NCBI RefSeq assembly: GCF_013403925.1
Contig: NZ_JABFDJ010000005.1
Coordinates: 186,001 to 250,000, forward strand
Reading direction: 5' to 3'
Length of the DNA stretch: 64,000 nt
Origin: Winogradskyella wichelsiae
GTDB taxonomy: Bacteria > Bacteroidota > Bacteroidia > Flavobacteriales > Flavobacteriaceae
Shown here: in pieces, positions 1-8,760 of the stretch
Position numbering within the stretch: the first letter of the stretch is position 1
Layout of the letters: each line of letters begins with the position of its first letter
Notes under the pieces: model-generated
What the model was told of the DNA's origin: nothing
What the model saw: only the letters and a program-made list of their open reading frames with translations
Databases searched by the model: none
Translations under genes and position numbers: made by a program

Positions 1-23
1 TTATGAGTTGGTCTTTGTTTCAT
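1..23 (-). CDS. 5' start of a gene cut by the window edge
   Basis: On the minus strand an ATG at 23-21 opens a frame (MKQRPTH) that runs without a stop to the window edge. It begins 15 bases after the stop of the preceding glycosyltransferase gene, which is normal spacing in this operon. Only seven codons are visible, so neither the product nor the reality of the gene can be judged. The call rests on the ATG and its spacing; by position it would be another member of the polysaccharide operon. Confidence 0.35.
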
Positions 24-38
24 TGGTAAAAAGCAAAT

Positions 39-1106
39 TTAAACATATAATGCTAGTATTTGCTTTATACTTGCCGCTTCTGAAAATGTTTTGGCTATAA
101 AATTTTGCAAACATGCGCCTGTAGGTTCTCGCAATTCGATACGCGCCATATAGCTTTTTAATGCTCTAGCTAAGGCTTCTGGGTTCTCAGAAGGTATAAG
201 CTCCCCATAGCGCTTCGATGGGATGACTAAATGACAATCCCCAACAGCCGTTGTTATCACCGCTAGTCCGCCTTGACCGTATTCTAATAATGCTAAAGGC
301 AAACCTTCCGATTTAGACGCTAAGACCCCGATATCTGCTTGTGCGATAATCGCTGTGGTATCTTTACAACTGCCGTAAAAAAAGACACTTTTCTCTAAAT
401 TTAAAGCTTGTACCGTTGCTGTAATCGTTGCTGTATAGGCATCCTCAAAATCTTTACCCACACAGTGTAAGGTCCATTCTGGAAACTGCTGTAATACCTG
501 TTGAAACCCCTTTAAAAGCGTTACATGATCTTTTTGAGGGCGTAAATTAGCTAGGCATAAGACCCGTTTTCCTGCCACGCCTTTTAGTTTTGTAATGGTC
601 TTTGTGGTAGCATAAGACGCTATAAAATTGGGCAAAAACACAACCTGCTTACTGTGTAGGTGCTGCTTGTCCCAGTGTTCCAATACGGCATTTACCGTTA
701 TAATAGCTTTAAACGTTTTAGAGCACCATTTTAAAATGGTTTTGGGGCGTTGCTCTAAAAACTCAGAATTCCCATAATGATCATGCCAAATAATAGTAAG
801 CTTTGGGTGAACTAATTTTAACAAGGTCGCCATAAAATAAGAGCTCGCATGGGCATGCACCACCGTAATCTGTTCTTGTTTCACAAATTGTAACAGACGC
901 TTTAAAGCCCCGAAGTCCAAAGTTCGTTTACGTTTTAAAAAGAGATAACTCACTTCTGCTTTTAAGCTCGCTTTTAAAAGCCCTTCAGCGCGCGTGGTGC
1001 ATAAATAAGCCCCTTCTACTTCTGTCACTAAGGCATTCGCGAGATTCACTGCCATACGCTCCGCCCCACCGGCATCTAAACTATCAATTAATTGTAATAC
1101 CCGCAC
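39..1106 (-). CDS. Glycosyltransferase family 4 (GT-B fold)
   Basis: A 355-residue cytoplasmic glycosyltransferase. The N-terminus (VLQLIDSLDAGGAERMAV) is the glycine-rich first strand and loop typical of retaining GT4 enzymes. The C-terminal half carries the EX7E-type motif (SEGLPLALLE), which contacts the nucleotide-sugar donor. Length is usual for the family. The start is GTG at 1106; no better in-frame ATG precedes the conserved N-terminus. It is the last complete gene of the long minus-strand polysaccharide operon, separated from its neighbour by an octamer repeat array. Inference: it adds one sugar to the lipid-linked repeat. Donor and acceptor cannot be read from the sequence. Confidence 0.9.
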   Translation of the reverse strand: MRVLQLIDSLDAGGAERMAVNLANALVTEVEGAYLCTTRAEGLLKASLKAEVSYLFLKRKRTLDFGALKRLLQFVKQEQITVVHAHASSYFMATLLKLVHPKLTIIWHDHYGNSEFLEQRPKTILKWCSKTFKAIITVNAVLEHWDKQHLHSKQVVFLPNFIASYATTKTITKLKGVAGKRVLCLANLRPQKDHVTLLKGFQQVLQQFPEWTLHCVGKDFEDAYTATITATVQALNLEKSVFFYGSCKDTTAIIAQADIGVLASKSEGLPLALLEYGQGGLAVITTAVGDCHLVIPSKRYGELIPSENPEALARALKSYMARIELREPTGACLQNFIAKTFSEAASIKQILALYV

Positions 1107-1154
1107 TCTAGTTTTGTTTAAAATCTATACCCCTCTATTAATTACCATGAACTG

Positions 1155-1324
1155 ATATCACCACACCATCATATCACCATTTCACCATTTCACCACACCA
1201 CCAAATCACCTCATCACCATATCACCATATCACCAATTCACCATATCACCATATCACCAATTCACCAATTCACCACACCACCATATCACCACTTCACCAC
1301 ACCACCACCTCACCACTTCACCAA
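1155..1324 (-). repeat. Degenerate 8-bp tandem array (TGGTGAnn in sense of the upstream gene)
   Basis: About 20 units of an octamer that reads CACCAnnT-like on the plus strand and TGGTGAnn on the minus strand. The last two bases vary from unit to unit. The array fills nearly the whole 226-bp gap and begins within about ten bases of the stop of the minus-strand gene at 1333-2478. The polarity (TGGTGA on the coding strand, just after the stop) matches the arrays at 31935-32086 and 33731-33870. There are no spacers, so it is not a CRISPR. Function unknown. Confidence 0.85.
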
Positions 1325-1332
1325 TCTCTACC

Positions 1333-2478
1333 TCAAACCCGACTTTCAAAAGTTCCTTCCAAAACCTTTTGAATATCCTCTTCTAAACGATCAAAGGTGT
1401 AAGCCTGCGACCAATCCATAGCCAATTCTGCCATGCGCTCTAAATTTTCTGAGTTCAACACCTTTATAAATTGGGCTACTGCGGTCTCTAGGTGCGGTTC
1501 GACTAAAATCCCACGTTCCCCATAGCCCATCATCCAATGCACACAAGAGACTGCTGTAGACACCGGAATACAGCCAAAAAACATGCCTTCTGCTACGGCT
1601 TTTGGCCAACCCTCACTTTTAGATAATAACATATTAAAATGTGCCGTCTGCAAAGCGGCCTTCACTACTGTTTTATCTTGGTTGCCATGCATGGTCACAC
1701 AAGACTCTAACTTTTGTTGTTCAATATAGGTTTCTAATTCTAATCGTAAAGGGCCATCACCAAACAGCTCTAAACGCGCAGGAATCCCTTGCTGGTTCAA
1801 TTGTTCTATAAACTGAATGGTTAATAGAGGCCGTTTTCCTGGCACTAACATCCCTGCAAATACAAAAACAAGTTCTTGACTATAATCCTTAGCTTGAAAA
1901 GGTACGCGTTCTTTGTCTCTATAGGTCGCCGAAATAAAAGGATGGACGTTAGAGGTTTCGCCAGGCCAATCGCCGTAGACTAAGACTTTCATATTACGTG
2001 TGAACATTGTATTCCTTAGAATGGCCTGTTGTAAACGATACCCTACAGGTTGATTACTATTAGGATCCCAATTCCCTGCATACTTGGTCGATTTTTGCTT
2101 AAATGGAAATAGAAGTTGCACAAAGCAAGCTATTAAGCTGACATTAGCAGGACAACGTAAATGAATGTGATCTGCCCAAGCCATTGCTCTTATCATCTGA
2201 AGCACTATTAAAGGCATGTACATTAATGCTTTTAAGATATTAAAGATTGAGTTAAAAGCAAAAAAAGGAATGTAATACCGCTTGATTAAGCTTGTACTAA
2301 ACGGTTTAACTAACACATCTTCTGGGTATGAGAATGGTGCTAAAATCCGATGTTCATCGGCATATTTAAACCAAACATCTATTTCGTTAACATACGGAGA
2401 ATAAGACCAATATTTGCCATCTTTTAAAATGGTCGGTGCTAAAGATATAATTAACAATTTCTTTGTTTTATTATTCAT
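1333..2478 (-). CDS. Glycosyltransferase family 4-like protein
   Basis: 381 residues, GT-B fold glycosyltransferase of the polysaccharide locus. A GT4 C-terminal half is recognisable from VFAGMLVPGKRP (start of the donor domain) and from SKSEGWPKAVAEGM, which gives the EX7E pair. The N-terminal acceptor domain is less conserved; it contains a hydrophobic stretch (about residues 75-100) and HLRCPANVSL, compatible with membrane association. The ATG overlaps the stop of the upstream acyltransferase by four bases (ATGA), implying translational coupling. The specific sugar is not predictable. Confidence 0.88.
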   Translation of the reverse strand: MNNKTKKLLIISLAPTILKDGKYWSYSPYVNEIDVWFKYADEHRILAPFSYPEDVLVKPFSTSLIKRYYIPFFAFNSIFNILKALMYMPLIVLQMIRAMAWADHIHLRCPANVSLIACFVQLLFPFKQKSTKYAGNWDPNSNQPVGYRLQQAILRNTMFTRNMKVLVYGDWPGETSNVHPFISATYRDKERVPFQAKDYSQELVFVFAGMLVPGKRPLLTIQFIEQLNQQGIPARLELFGDGPLRLELETYIEQQKLESCVTMHGNQDKTVVKAALQTAHFNMLLSKSEGWPKAVAEGMFFGCIPVSTAVSCVHWMMGYGERGILVEPHLETAVAQFIKVLNSENLERMAELAMDWSQAYTFDRLEEDIQKVLEGTFESRV

Positions 2479-3026
2479 ATATAACCCTTTGAACTATGAT
2501 CATTAATTTTTATTGCTGGTACACCTAAAACTGTTGTGTGCGACAACACATCTTTTGTTACTAAGGAATTTGCACCTATAACGGCACCATCACCAATGTT
2601 AATTTTACCAACTATTACTGCATTGGCTCCTACATAAACATTATTGCCTATGGTTGGCACTCCTCTTTTTTCTTTAAGACCACTCACGCCAATGGTCACC
2701 CCTTGTGAAATGTTGCAATTGTCCCCTATCACGGTATTGGCATTAATGATAATTCCGCCAAAATGACCAATGTAAAAACGTTCACCTAGAACAGCAGAGT
2801 ATGGCAATGATATTCCTGTAACTATTTCTATGCATTTTTGAAATACTAAACACGGCATTAATAATACGCGCTTAAATAATTTAGGCATCGTACTTGTGTA
2901 AATAGCATTTGATATACGATAAACGAATAACGCCCATAAGCCCTGTTGCGTGAACAGCAACACCAAGCTGTTTGATGAACTATACTGCTTATATTTCTTT
3001 AAATCTTCCTTAAATTTTAACAACAT
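2475..3026 (-). CDS. Serine acetyltransferase-like hexapeptide O-acyltransferase
   Basis: 183 residues. The C-terminal two thirds are imperfect hexapeptide repeats (for example VIGDNCNISQGVTIG, TIGNNVYVGANAVIVG, IGDGAVIGANSLVTKDV) forming a left-handed beta helix, ending in VLGVPAI, the usual close of CysE/NeuD-like acetyltransferases. The N-terminal ~60 residues are helical, as in polysaccharide-locus serine acetyltransferase homologues. Inside a glycan operon, overlapping both neighbours (4 bp downstream, 1 bp upstream), it more probably O- or N-acetylates a sugar or nucleotide sugar than serine. That is inference from context. Confidence 0.85.
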   Translation of the reverse strand: MLLKFKEDLKKYKQYSSSNSLVLLFTQQGLWALFVYRISNAIYTSTMPKLFKRVLLMPCLVFQKCIEIVTGISLPYSAVLGERFYIGHFGGIIINANTVIGDNCNISQGVTIGVSGLKEKRGVPTIGNNVYVGANAVIVGKINIGDGAVIGANSLVTKDVLSHTTVLGVPAIKINDHSSKGYI

Positions 3027-4183
3027 TATAGTCCTTTGGGTTTTACAATTGTTTTATAAAATGCCATATTCTGTTCCGCTATTTTATCAATATTAAAACG
3101 CTCAATTACACTTTTTCGAGCATTATCCCCTAATTCAATTGCGGCTTCAGGGTGTTGAAATACCCACTTAATTTGGTTAGCGATATCTTTGGGGTTATAA
3201 GGATCACACAATAGCCCTGTTACACCATGGGTAACCACCTCTGGACCAGGACCTTCTTTTGTAAACACTACAGGTTTTGTCATACACATGGCTTCGGGAG
3301 CTACTAAGCCTAAAGTTTCCATATGAGATGGAAACACACAGACGTGCGCTTCGGCATATTTCTCGGGTAATTTATCGTAGTCCACGATGCCCTTAAAGTT
3401 CACCCTATCTTCATGATGCTTTAATTGAGGCAACTCTAAAGTCTTAAGTCTAGTAATATAAGAGTCCCCATTAGGATACGTCCAATCTCTACCATAAACA
3501 TCTAAAGTCGCTTCAGGAAACTGCTCTAAAACAAAAGTCATGGCTTGAATTAACTGCCGTATACCTTTTTTTTCACAAACCGTACCTGCAAAAACAATTT
3601 TAAAGGGTACATGTGGTTTTGCGATAGGCTGAAAATGCTGAAGATTTATGGGATAATTTATGCGCTGTACCTGGCGATGTTCTAAGGATAAATATTTAGA
3701 CGTATGGGTTTTCACATAATCTGAAACCGCAATAAACGCATCCGCTTTTTTATAAGACCATTTTTCTTGTAGCCCTTTCCAAAGTCCAACCTTACGCTGT
3801 TCGGATTCTGCAAAAAAATGATGTCCCCCATGCATCCTAATGACATAAGCAATGCCTTTTAGTTTTGGTAAAAAAGCCAAGCCCATGTCTGAAGCTTCTA
3901 CAATATCGATAGGTGTTTTAGAGTGAATTGCTTCTATTTTTTTAGCGATAACCCGTGTATTAAAATACCAAGCTAAGCCCTTTATACTTTTTGCGTGTAG
4001 TCTATGCACCTCTACTCCATTAACCACTTCCGTATCTGCACTAGGTATGTAATTTTTACCAACCACACTCACTTTAACTCCCCTTTCTACCAATGCTTTA
4101 CTTATCGTGGCTATAAATGTACCAATACCACCATGTGGAAATCCGGCTTTGGGGAACTCATTTGTTATAAAACAGATGTGCAT
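3026..4183 (-). CDS. Glycosyltransferase family 4
   Basis: 385 residues with a full GT4 architecture. The N-terminus has the HGGIGTFIATISKAL loop seen in WecG/RfaG/mannosyltransferase-like enzymes. The donor domain starts near PFKIVFAGTVCEKKGI, with METLGLVAPEAM giving the EX7E motif. Length is normal. Its stop shares one base with the next start (TAATG), indicating co-translation with the hexapeptide acyltransferase. It should transfer a hexose or hexosamine from a nucleotide donor at the cytoplasmic membrane face; specificity cannot be assigned. Confidence 0.92.
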   Translation of the reverse strand: MHICFITNEFPKAGFPHGGIGTFIATISKALVERGVKVSVVGKNYIPSADTEVVNGVEVHRLHAKSIKGLAWYFNTRVIAKKIEAIHSKTPIDIVEASDMGLAFLPKLKGIAYVIRMHGGHHFFAESEQRKVGLWKGLQEKWSYKKADAFIAVSDYVKTHTSKYLSLEHRQVQRINYPINLQHFQPIAKPHVPFKIVFAGTVCEKKGIRQLIQAMTFVLEQFPEATLDVYGRDWTYPNGDSYITRLKTLELPQLKHHEDRVNFKGIVDYDKLPEKYAEAHVCVFPSHMETLGLVAPEAMCMTKPVVFTKEGPGPEVVTHGVTGLLCDPYNPKDIANQIKWVFQHPEAAIELGDNARKSVIERFNIDKIAEQNMAFYKTIVKPKGL

Positions 4184-4188
4184 AAACT

Positions 4189-5232
4189 TTACTTTAATTC
4201 TTTTAATAATACTTTCTTTAACTGTATAAAGAAATTTTCTTTAGTAAAATACGTCTCCCATAATAAGCGATTCGAGACTTGTATTTTTTTAAAATCTTCC
4301 ACAGTGATTGATTTATGAAAATCTAATAAACGCGGTCCTATATTTGCAATCTCGACTTCATCAATAATAAAACAATGTTTTTTCCAATCGATACTATCTG
4401 AAAACGGTAATTTACAATCTGTATCAACAAGTATAGGAATACGCCCCATAGCTAAAGTTTCATAAAATCTAACTGAAAAATTTCCCAATCCTCGCATACA
4501 AAATGTATAGGCATTTTTATTCATATTTTCATAAAACTCTATAGTTGTCGCTTCTAAGTCTTTATTCGTTTTAACACCCGCCCTATAACTATTGCGATAA
4601 ACAAAATTAGTTTTAATAGTAGTCTCTTTTTCTAAAAGATTTAAATATTTAAACCTCCGCAAACTAGATGGATAAAATGACTGGAAATCTATATATTTTA
4701 TTCGTAAAAGACGAAAAGCATTTAATTTTATAAAACTTACAATTTCCTTGACTAATTTTATAAACCCACCATTAGCATGACCTACAAATCCAATTATTGG
4801 GTTTTCTTTTTTTTCTATAGTTAAAAAACTATGTTTTAGTTTCGCATAAGGGTCTTCTATAAACGGTGGCATAATAAAAGTCTCCTTTTCTGTTTTACTT
4901 TTAAAACCTCCTAACCTTAATATTAAAACATTAGCAAATTTTAAAGTTAATCCTATGTCTCCGGTAGTAAAGACTAAAACTTTTTTGCAAATACTTTTAG
5001 CTTTATCTATAAATGCCTCTATTTCTTTTTTTCGACCTAAACCCAACATATAATCGACCGTTACAGGCAACAAAAACATGTCACAATCTTCAGCGTCTAC
5101 TACAAATTCGAAATCAGCATTACTAATTAAACCTTTCTCTGTTAATAAGCTATCTATTAGAGGAAACAAATGTACATTGGGCACATTTTCCTTTAACAAC
5201 GCAATATCTGTATATATTTTAATTGCTGACAT
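4189..5232 (-). CDS. Exostosin-like glycosyltransferase
   Basis: 347 residues. The C-terminal third holds the exostosin/GT47-like signature (FSVRFYETLAMGRIPILVDTD, residues around 255-275), in which the enzyme family binds its UDP-sugar. The following segment (ENFFIQLKKVLL) is typical of the C-terminus. The N-terminal half is lysine- and isoleucine-rich and weakly conserved. It overlaps the upstream gene by 14 bases. Family knowledge: exostosin-type domains in bacterial capsule loci add uronic acid, rhamnose or hexosamine residues; which applies here is unknown. Moderately more AT-rich than its neighbours. Confidence 0.82.
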   Translation of the reverse strand: MSAIKIYTDIALLKENVPNVHLFPLIDSLLTEKGLISNADFEFVVDAEDCDMFLLPVTVDYMLGLGRKKEIEAFIDKAKSICKKVLVFTTGDIGLTLKFANVLILRLGGFKSKTEKETFIMPPFIEDPYAKLKHSFLTIEKKENPIIGFVGHANGGFIKLVKEIVSFIKLNAFRLLRIKYIDFQSFYPSSLRRFKYLNLLEKETTIKTNFVYRNSYRAGVKTNKDLEATTIEFYENMNKNAYTFCMRGLGNFSVRFYETLAMGRIPILVDTDCKLPFSDSIDWKKHCFIIDEVEIANIGPRLLDFHKSITVEDFKKIQVSNRLLWETYFTKENFFIQLKKVLLKELK

Positions 5233-6619
5233 TTTCTACTAAGTTTTGAGCTATGTATCTAGAACTTTCATTTAGCGGATGTAAAACAACCCTTTTCCTC
5301 CATTGCTCTTTATCCTTAGCCATATCGGTAGGCTTAGTTAATACTTGATCTATCGTTTTAATTATTTCTTGTTTTGAATTCAACCAGACCACACCTTCCA
5401 AATTTTTCATAGACCTAAAATGTTGATATTGATATATTGTAGTTACGGACCAATCTCTATTATGCGCTACATCATAATTTATATAGATACAAGGCTTATT
5501 AAAAATTGAAAAATCAAAAGCCATCGTAGATCCCAAATTATAGACTAATTCACAATGCATGGCTAGATTTAATTGTAAATTTACATCTTTATAATCAGGG
5601 TAGTAGCCGCCCCAATTTCCACTAATCTTATTCCAAATGGGATCTATGGCTACAATGTGACTCTGAAATTGCTCTAACACTTGGTTATAGCGCTCAGAAA
5701 AATCAACAGGGCAACGTCTAAAAATAATTTGGATATCAGTTCTTCCTTTTAAAGACGCTGCCAGATCATAAAGATATTGAGGGTCATAAGGAGATGTTTT
5801 TTCATCATCCCCACTAAAGCAAATCCAAGCTTTATTTTCATCTAAATTATGTTGTTTAGCAAATGCTTTTCTTGGTATGACTTGCTTATCCTCTAAATAA
5901 AATTCAAATTGTGGTGTCCCTACTAATTTAATTTGCTCTGAAGGAATTTCAGGATAATAATCGGCCATTTCTCGTTGCATCCAATCTCCCCATACCAAAT
6001 ACTGGTCCGCCGTAACACATAGGCGTGCTTTAGGAAGATTATCCCAAGAAAAAATAGCCGTAGTTACCTTTATATTTAATTGTTTTGCAGCCAAACAAAT
6101 AGGCATTAAACTGCCTACACGCTGGTGGGTGATAAATACACTTTGCGGTTGTAAGGCTTCTAAATAGGCTTTATATTTAGCAATAACTGCCATCCCCCAA
6201 TGTTGTTTACTTTTTGCTTCATAGCTTAAAATACGCTTGTAATCTTTAGTTAAATAGTTTCCTAGTACTTGTGCTATGCGTTGCATAAAAGCACGTTTGC
6301 TATATCCTTTGGGTTTTGGCCAATTGGTTAATAGCGATGTATTGTTCTTAAGTATTACATTGTGTTTTAACCGCGCATAGGTCGTGGCTTCTCGGTATAA
6401 ACGCGTTAAAGGTGGTTCTGCCAATAAGATTATAGCCTTATACTCAATAGTTATACCATGTAAACGCTCTACTTCATTGAATACCTCTTTTGGTAAAGGT
6501 GACCATATGACAATCTGAATATCATCAGATTTAAGCTCCGTTAAAAGCTTAGAGTAGAGATAATTTTTTATTCCTACTCCGTCAGGAATAATTAAAAGTA
6601 TTTTTTTATGCTTTTTCAT
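5219..6619 (-). CDS. GT-B-like transferase of the glycan locus, specificity unknown
   Basis: 466 residues. Visible features: an N-terminal nucleotide-binding-type strand (KILLIIPDGVGIKNYLYSKL), a central segment naming a partner-like position (FSWDNLPKARLCVTADQYLVWG), then a C-terminal donor-like domain with CELVYNLGSTMAFDFSIFNKPCIYI. The last resembles the conserved block of CDP-glycerol glycerophosphotransferase and UDP-GlcNAc 2-epimerase-like GT-B folds (a Ser/Thr-rich loop before an acidic residue). No EX7E motif. Flavobacterial sialic acid-like loci commonly carry a homologue of this type. The function could be transfer of the nonulosonic acid made by the adjacent NeuA-C-B set; that is inference from adjacency only. 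Confidence 0.7.
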   Translation of the reverse strand: MKKHKKILLIIPDGVGIKNYLYSKLLTELKSDDIQIVIWSPLPKEVFNEVERLHGITIEYKAIILLAEPPLTRLYREATTYARLKHNVILKNNTSLLTNWPKPKGYSKRAFMQRIAQVLGNYLTKDYKRILSYEAKSKQHWGMAVIAKYKAYLEALQPQSVFITHQRVGSLMPICLAAKQLNIKVTTAIFSWDNLPKARLCVTADQYLVWGDWMQREMADYYPEIPSEQIKLVGTPQFEFYLEDKQVIPRKAFAKQHNLDENKAWICFSGDDEKTSPYDPQYLYDLAASLKGRTDIQIIFRRCPVDFSERYNQVLEQFQSHIVAIDPIWNKISGNWGGYYPDYKDVNLQLNLAMHCELVYNLGSTMAFDFSIFNKPCIYINYDVAHNRDWSVTTIYQYQHFRSMKNLEGVVWLNSKQEIIKTIDQVLTKPTDMAKDKEQWRKRVVLHPLNESSRYIAQNLVENVSN

Positions 6620-6678
6620 ATTTCTCTAAAATAACATTAATACTTTTTTAAGTAAGCTTTCTTTAAAAATCATCTTTT

Positions 6679-7383
6679 TTAAATATTCTCATTAAAACCT
6701 CTTACTAATTGCTCTGCTTTTTTCCAGTCTTCAAGCGTGTCAATATTTACATAGGTTTTTTTGGACGATTCTATGTATGATATGCTTTTACCATAAAGTG
6801 AATTCTGATTTTTTAACACCCCTATTTTAGTGAGGTACACACTTCCATCTCTATGGAAAGCCTTAGGTAGATCTTGTCTTCTAGAAATAATTTCTGATTC
6901 ACCTGTTGATACTTTCAAAATACCTTTATCATCCGCTTCAAATACCCAATGCGGATTGTACTCATGAGGAACTTCAATAACTGAAACCAATGAGTCTGTA
7001 TCATTTTTTAAAAATGTTTCAATAGCCGTATCTAAAAATTCAATTGTACGAAATGGAGAGGTTACTTGTAACAAGCATACCGCATCAAAAAACTCCCCTT
7101 GATTTGCATAATAATCTAATGCATGGATAATTACAGGTAACGTAGGGGATTTATCATCAGCTAAATCAGAAGGCCTTTTAAAAGGAACATCTAACCCTAA
7201 TATTTTGCCTAATTCTATAATTTTATCATCTTCAGAACTCAGAACGACTTTCGATAAATATTTTGATCCTATAGCAACTTCACTAGTGTATTGCAACAAT
7301 GGTTTTCCTTCTAACAATTTTATATTTTTTCCTGGCACTCCTTTAGAGCCTCCTCTTGCAGGTATAATTCCTAAAATTTTCAT
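6679..7383 (-). CDS. neuA: CMP-nonulosonate synthetase (acylneuraminate cytidylyltransferase)
   Basis: 234 residues, cytoplasmic. Activates a nonulosonic acid with CTP to the CMP-sugar. The signature loop IPARGGSKGVPGKN at residues 7-20 binds CTP. QVTSPFRT (near residue 106), the SRRQDLPKAFHRDGSVY block and NIDTLEDW near the end are the other conserved elements of NeuA/LegF/PseF enzymes. Single-domain length is normal. Its ATG directly follows the TAA of neuC with no gap, so the two are probably translationally coupled. Whether the substrate is Neu5Ac, legionaminic or another nonulosonic acid is not decided by these motifs. Confidence 0.92.
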   Translation of the reverse strand: MKILGIIPARGGSKGVPGKNIKLLEGKPLLQYTSEVAIGSKYLSKVVLSSEDDKIIELGKILGLDVPFKRPSDLADDKSPTLPVIIHALDYYANQGEFFDAVCLLQVTSPFRTIEFLDTAIETFLKNDTDSLVSVIEVPHEYNPHWVFEADDKGILKVSTGESEIISRRQDLPKAFHRDGSVYLTKIGVLKNQNSLYGKSISYIESSKKTYVNIDTLEDWKKAEQLVRGFNENI

Positions 7384-8541
7384 TTAATAAGCAATTGTTT
7401 TATGAAATTTAAGAGGTACATCGCTTAAATGATTTGCAATAGCGACTCCCGCGTTACCATCTCCATAGACTAAGGATTTGGATGTTTTTCTTATTTTAAT
7501 TTGTTGTTGAATAGCTCGATAAATAGCATCACTTTTATAAGGGACATCTATAACGTTTTGACCACGTTCTCTTCGATTTTGTCTTGTCCCAATATTTACC
7601 ACGGGTACACCTAAATAGGCACACTCTCTAATACCTACACTAGAATTACCTATTAAACAATGGGCATGATTTAAAAGATTTAAAAAATCATCTCCTTTCA
7701 TATTTTTAAAAAAATGAACGTGCTTCAATTCATGATATTCTCTATAGGAACGTATCCCTGAAGACGTACCATCTGCTCCTGCATCTACATTTGGCCAAAA
7801 CCATAATACCGGTAAGGTTAATTGACTTACAACGGCTAAGGTTTCTTCTACATGACGTCTAGAATCTTTATATTCAGTCGTTACGGGGTGCTGCATGACC
7901 ACAACATAACCTTTAGTTAAATCGGGAGTTGATCCCACACCACCATAACGTTGATAAGGATCGAACGGTAATGTTTTTGTCTGCACAATGGCTTTTGCAA
8001 TGTCTATTGAAGGACAGCCTGTATTAAATACAGAATCTACTTCTTCTCCTAATTTTAATACACGTATTTTAGCATCTTCTGAGGCTACAAAATGGTAATC
8101 TGCTAATTTTGTAATGGCATGTCTTACTTTTTCATCGATATTCCCTGTGACTTCTCCCCCTTGAACATGCGCTAGCGGTATATTCATATAAGATGCTGCT
8201 ATAGCTGTTGCCATAGTTTCGAACCGATCTGCTACCGTTACCACGATATCCGGTTTTAGATTATCGAAAACCGTTGATAATTCTAAAATCCCTATACCCG
8301 TAGTTTTTGCAGCTGCCGTTAAGTTTTCGCCTTCCAAGACATTGAATACTTTAGCTGCAATTGAAAACCCATCATTCTCAATATAATTTACTGCCGAACC
8401 ATAACGTTCTAATAACGCAGAAGCTGCTACAATAAGTTGTAATTCTAAATTAGGATGATCTTTAATTGCTCGTAATACCGTTTTAACACGACTATAAGAA
8501 GGGCGCGCTGTAATAACTACAGCTATTTTTCTATGAGACAT
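7384..8541 (-). CDS. neuC: UDP-N-acetylglucosamine 2-epimerase, hydrolysing (NeuC/LegG type)
   Basis: 385 residues. Converts a UDP-N-acetylhexosamine into the free 2-epimer (ManNAc for NeuC, the 2,4-diacetamido sugar for LegG). Family motifs: TARPSYSRVKTVLRAI at the N-terminus, DRFETMATAIAASYMNIP, AHVQGGEVTGNIDE with the catalytic His and Glu region, and LIGNSSVGIRECAYLGVPVVNIGTRQNRRERG near the C-terminus, which binds UDP (written here only as positions 290-320). No LegB or LegC homologue lies in this window, which favours NeuC, but the operon continues past the left edge. It has its own candidate promoter. Confidence 0.9.
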   Translation of the reverse strand: MSHRKIAVVITARPSYSRVKTVLRAIKDHPNLELQLIVAASALLERYGSAVNYIENDGFSIAAKVFNVLEGENLTAAAKTTGIGILELSTVFDNLKPDIVVTVADRFETMATAIAASYMNIPLAHVQGGEVTGNIDEKVRHAITKLADYHFVASEDAKIRVLKLGEEVDSVFNTGCPSIDIAKAIVQTKTLPFDPYQRYGGVGSTPDLTKGYVVVMQHPVTTEYKDSRRHVEETLAVVSQLTLPVLWFWPNVDAGADGTSSGIRSYREYHELKHVHFFKNMKGDDFLNLLNHAHCLIGNSSVGIRECAYLGVPVVNIGTRQNRRERGQNVIDVPYKSDAIYRAIQQQIKIRKTSKSLVYGDGNAGVAIANHLSDVPLKFHKTIAY

Positions 8542-8573
8542 AAATGCTTAGTAACTTTTACTTTGTAATATTA

Positions 8574-8581
8574 CAAATATA
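8574..8581 (-). promoter_or_regulatory. Candidate -7 box (TATATTTG) for neuC-neuA
   Basis: On the minus strand TATATTTG matches the Bacteroidota -7 consensus TAnnTTTG exactly and lies 33 bases before the neuC ATG. No convincing TTG is seen at the -33 position, so this is a consensus match, not a proven promoter. It would let neuC-neuA be transcribed separately from neuB, consistent with the 219-bp gap. Confidence 0.45.
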
Positions 8582-8760
8582 TACGGTTTTATAAAATGAA
8601 AACCTCATTTGTCTTATAAATACCCTGTTCTACAGTAATATGACTTTAAGCCTTGAGCCCCGTTATAAAAGTTGATGCCCCAATACGTGCTTATTTTAAA
8701 ATAATGGCCTTTTTACAACTCCCACGCCCTAAAAAAGAGCTCTATCGCATGTGAATAAAA
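8582..8760. other. Intergenic stretch between neuB and neuC with a short relic-like frame
   Basis: No gene called. On the minus strand a frame closing at a TAA (plus positions 8614-8616) reads ISTYWGINFYNGAQGLKSY and a few more residues, preceded in another frame by SSFLGRGSCKKAIIL. This could be a decayed reading frame or a non-coding repeat that happens to translate. It is too short and frameshifted to name. Confidence 0.25.

Noticed and set aside
1155..1324. Tandem CACCA-type array as a CRISPR
   Set aside because: Units are 8 bp, contiguous and degenerate, with no spacers and no cas genes in the window.
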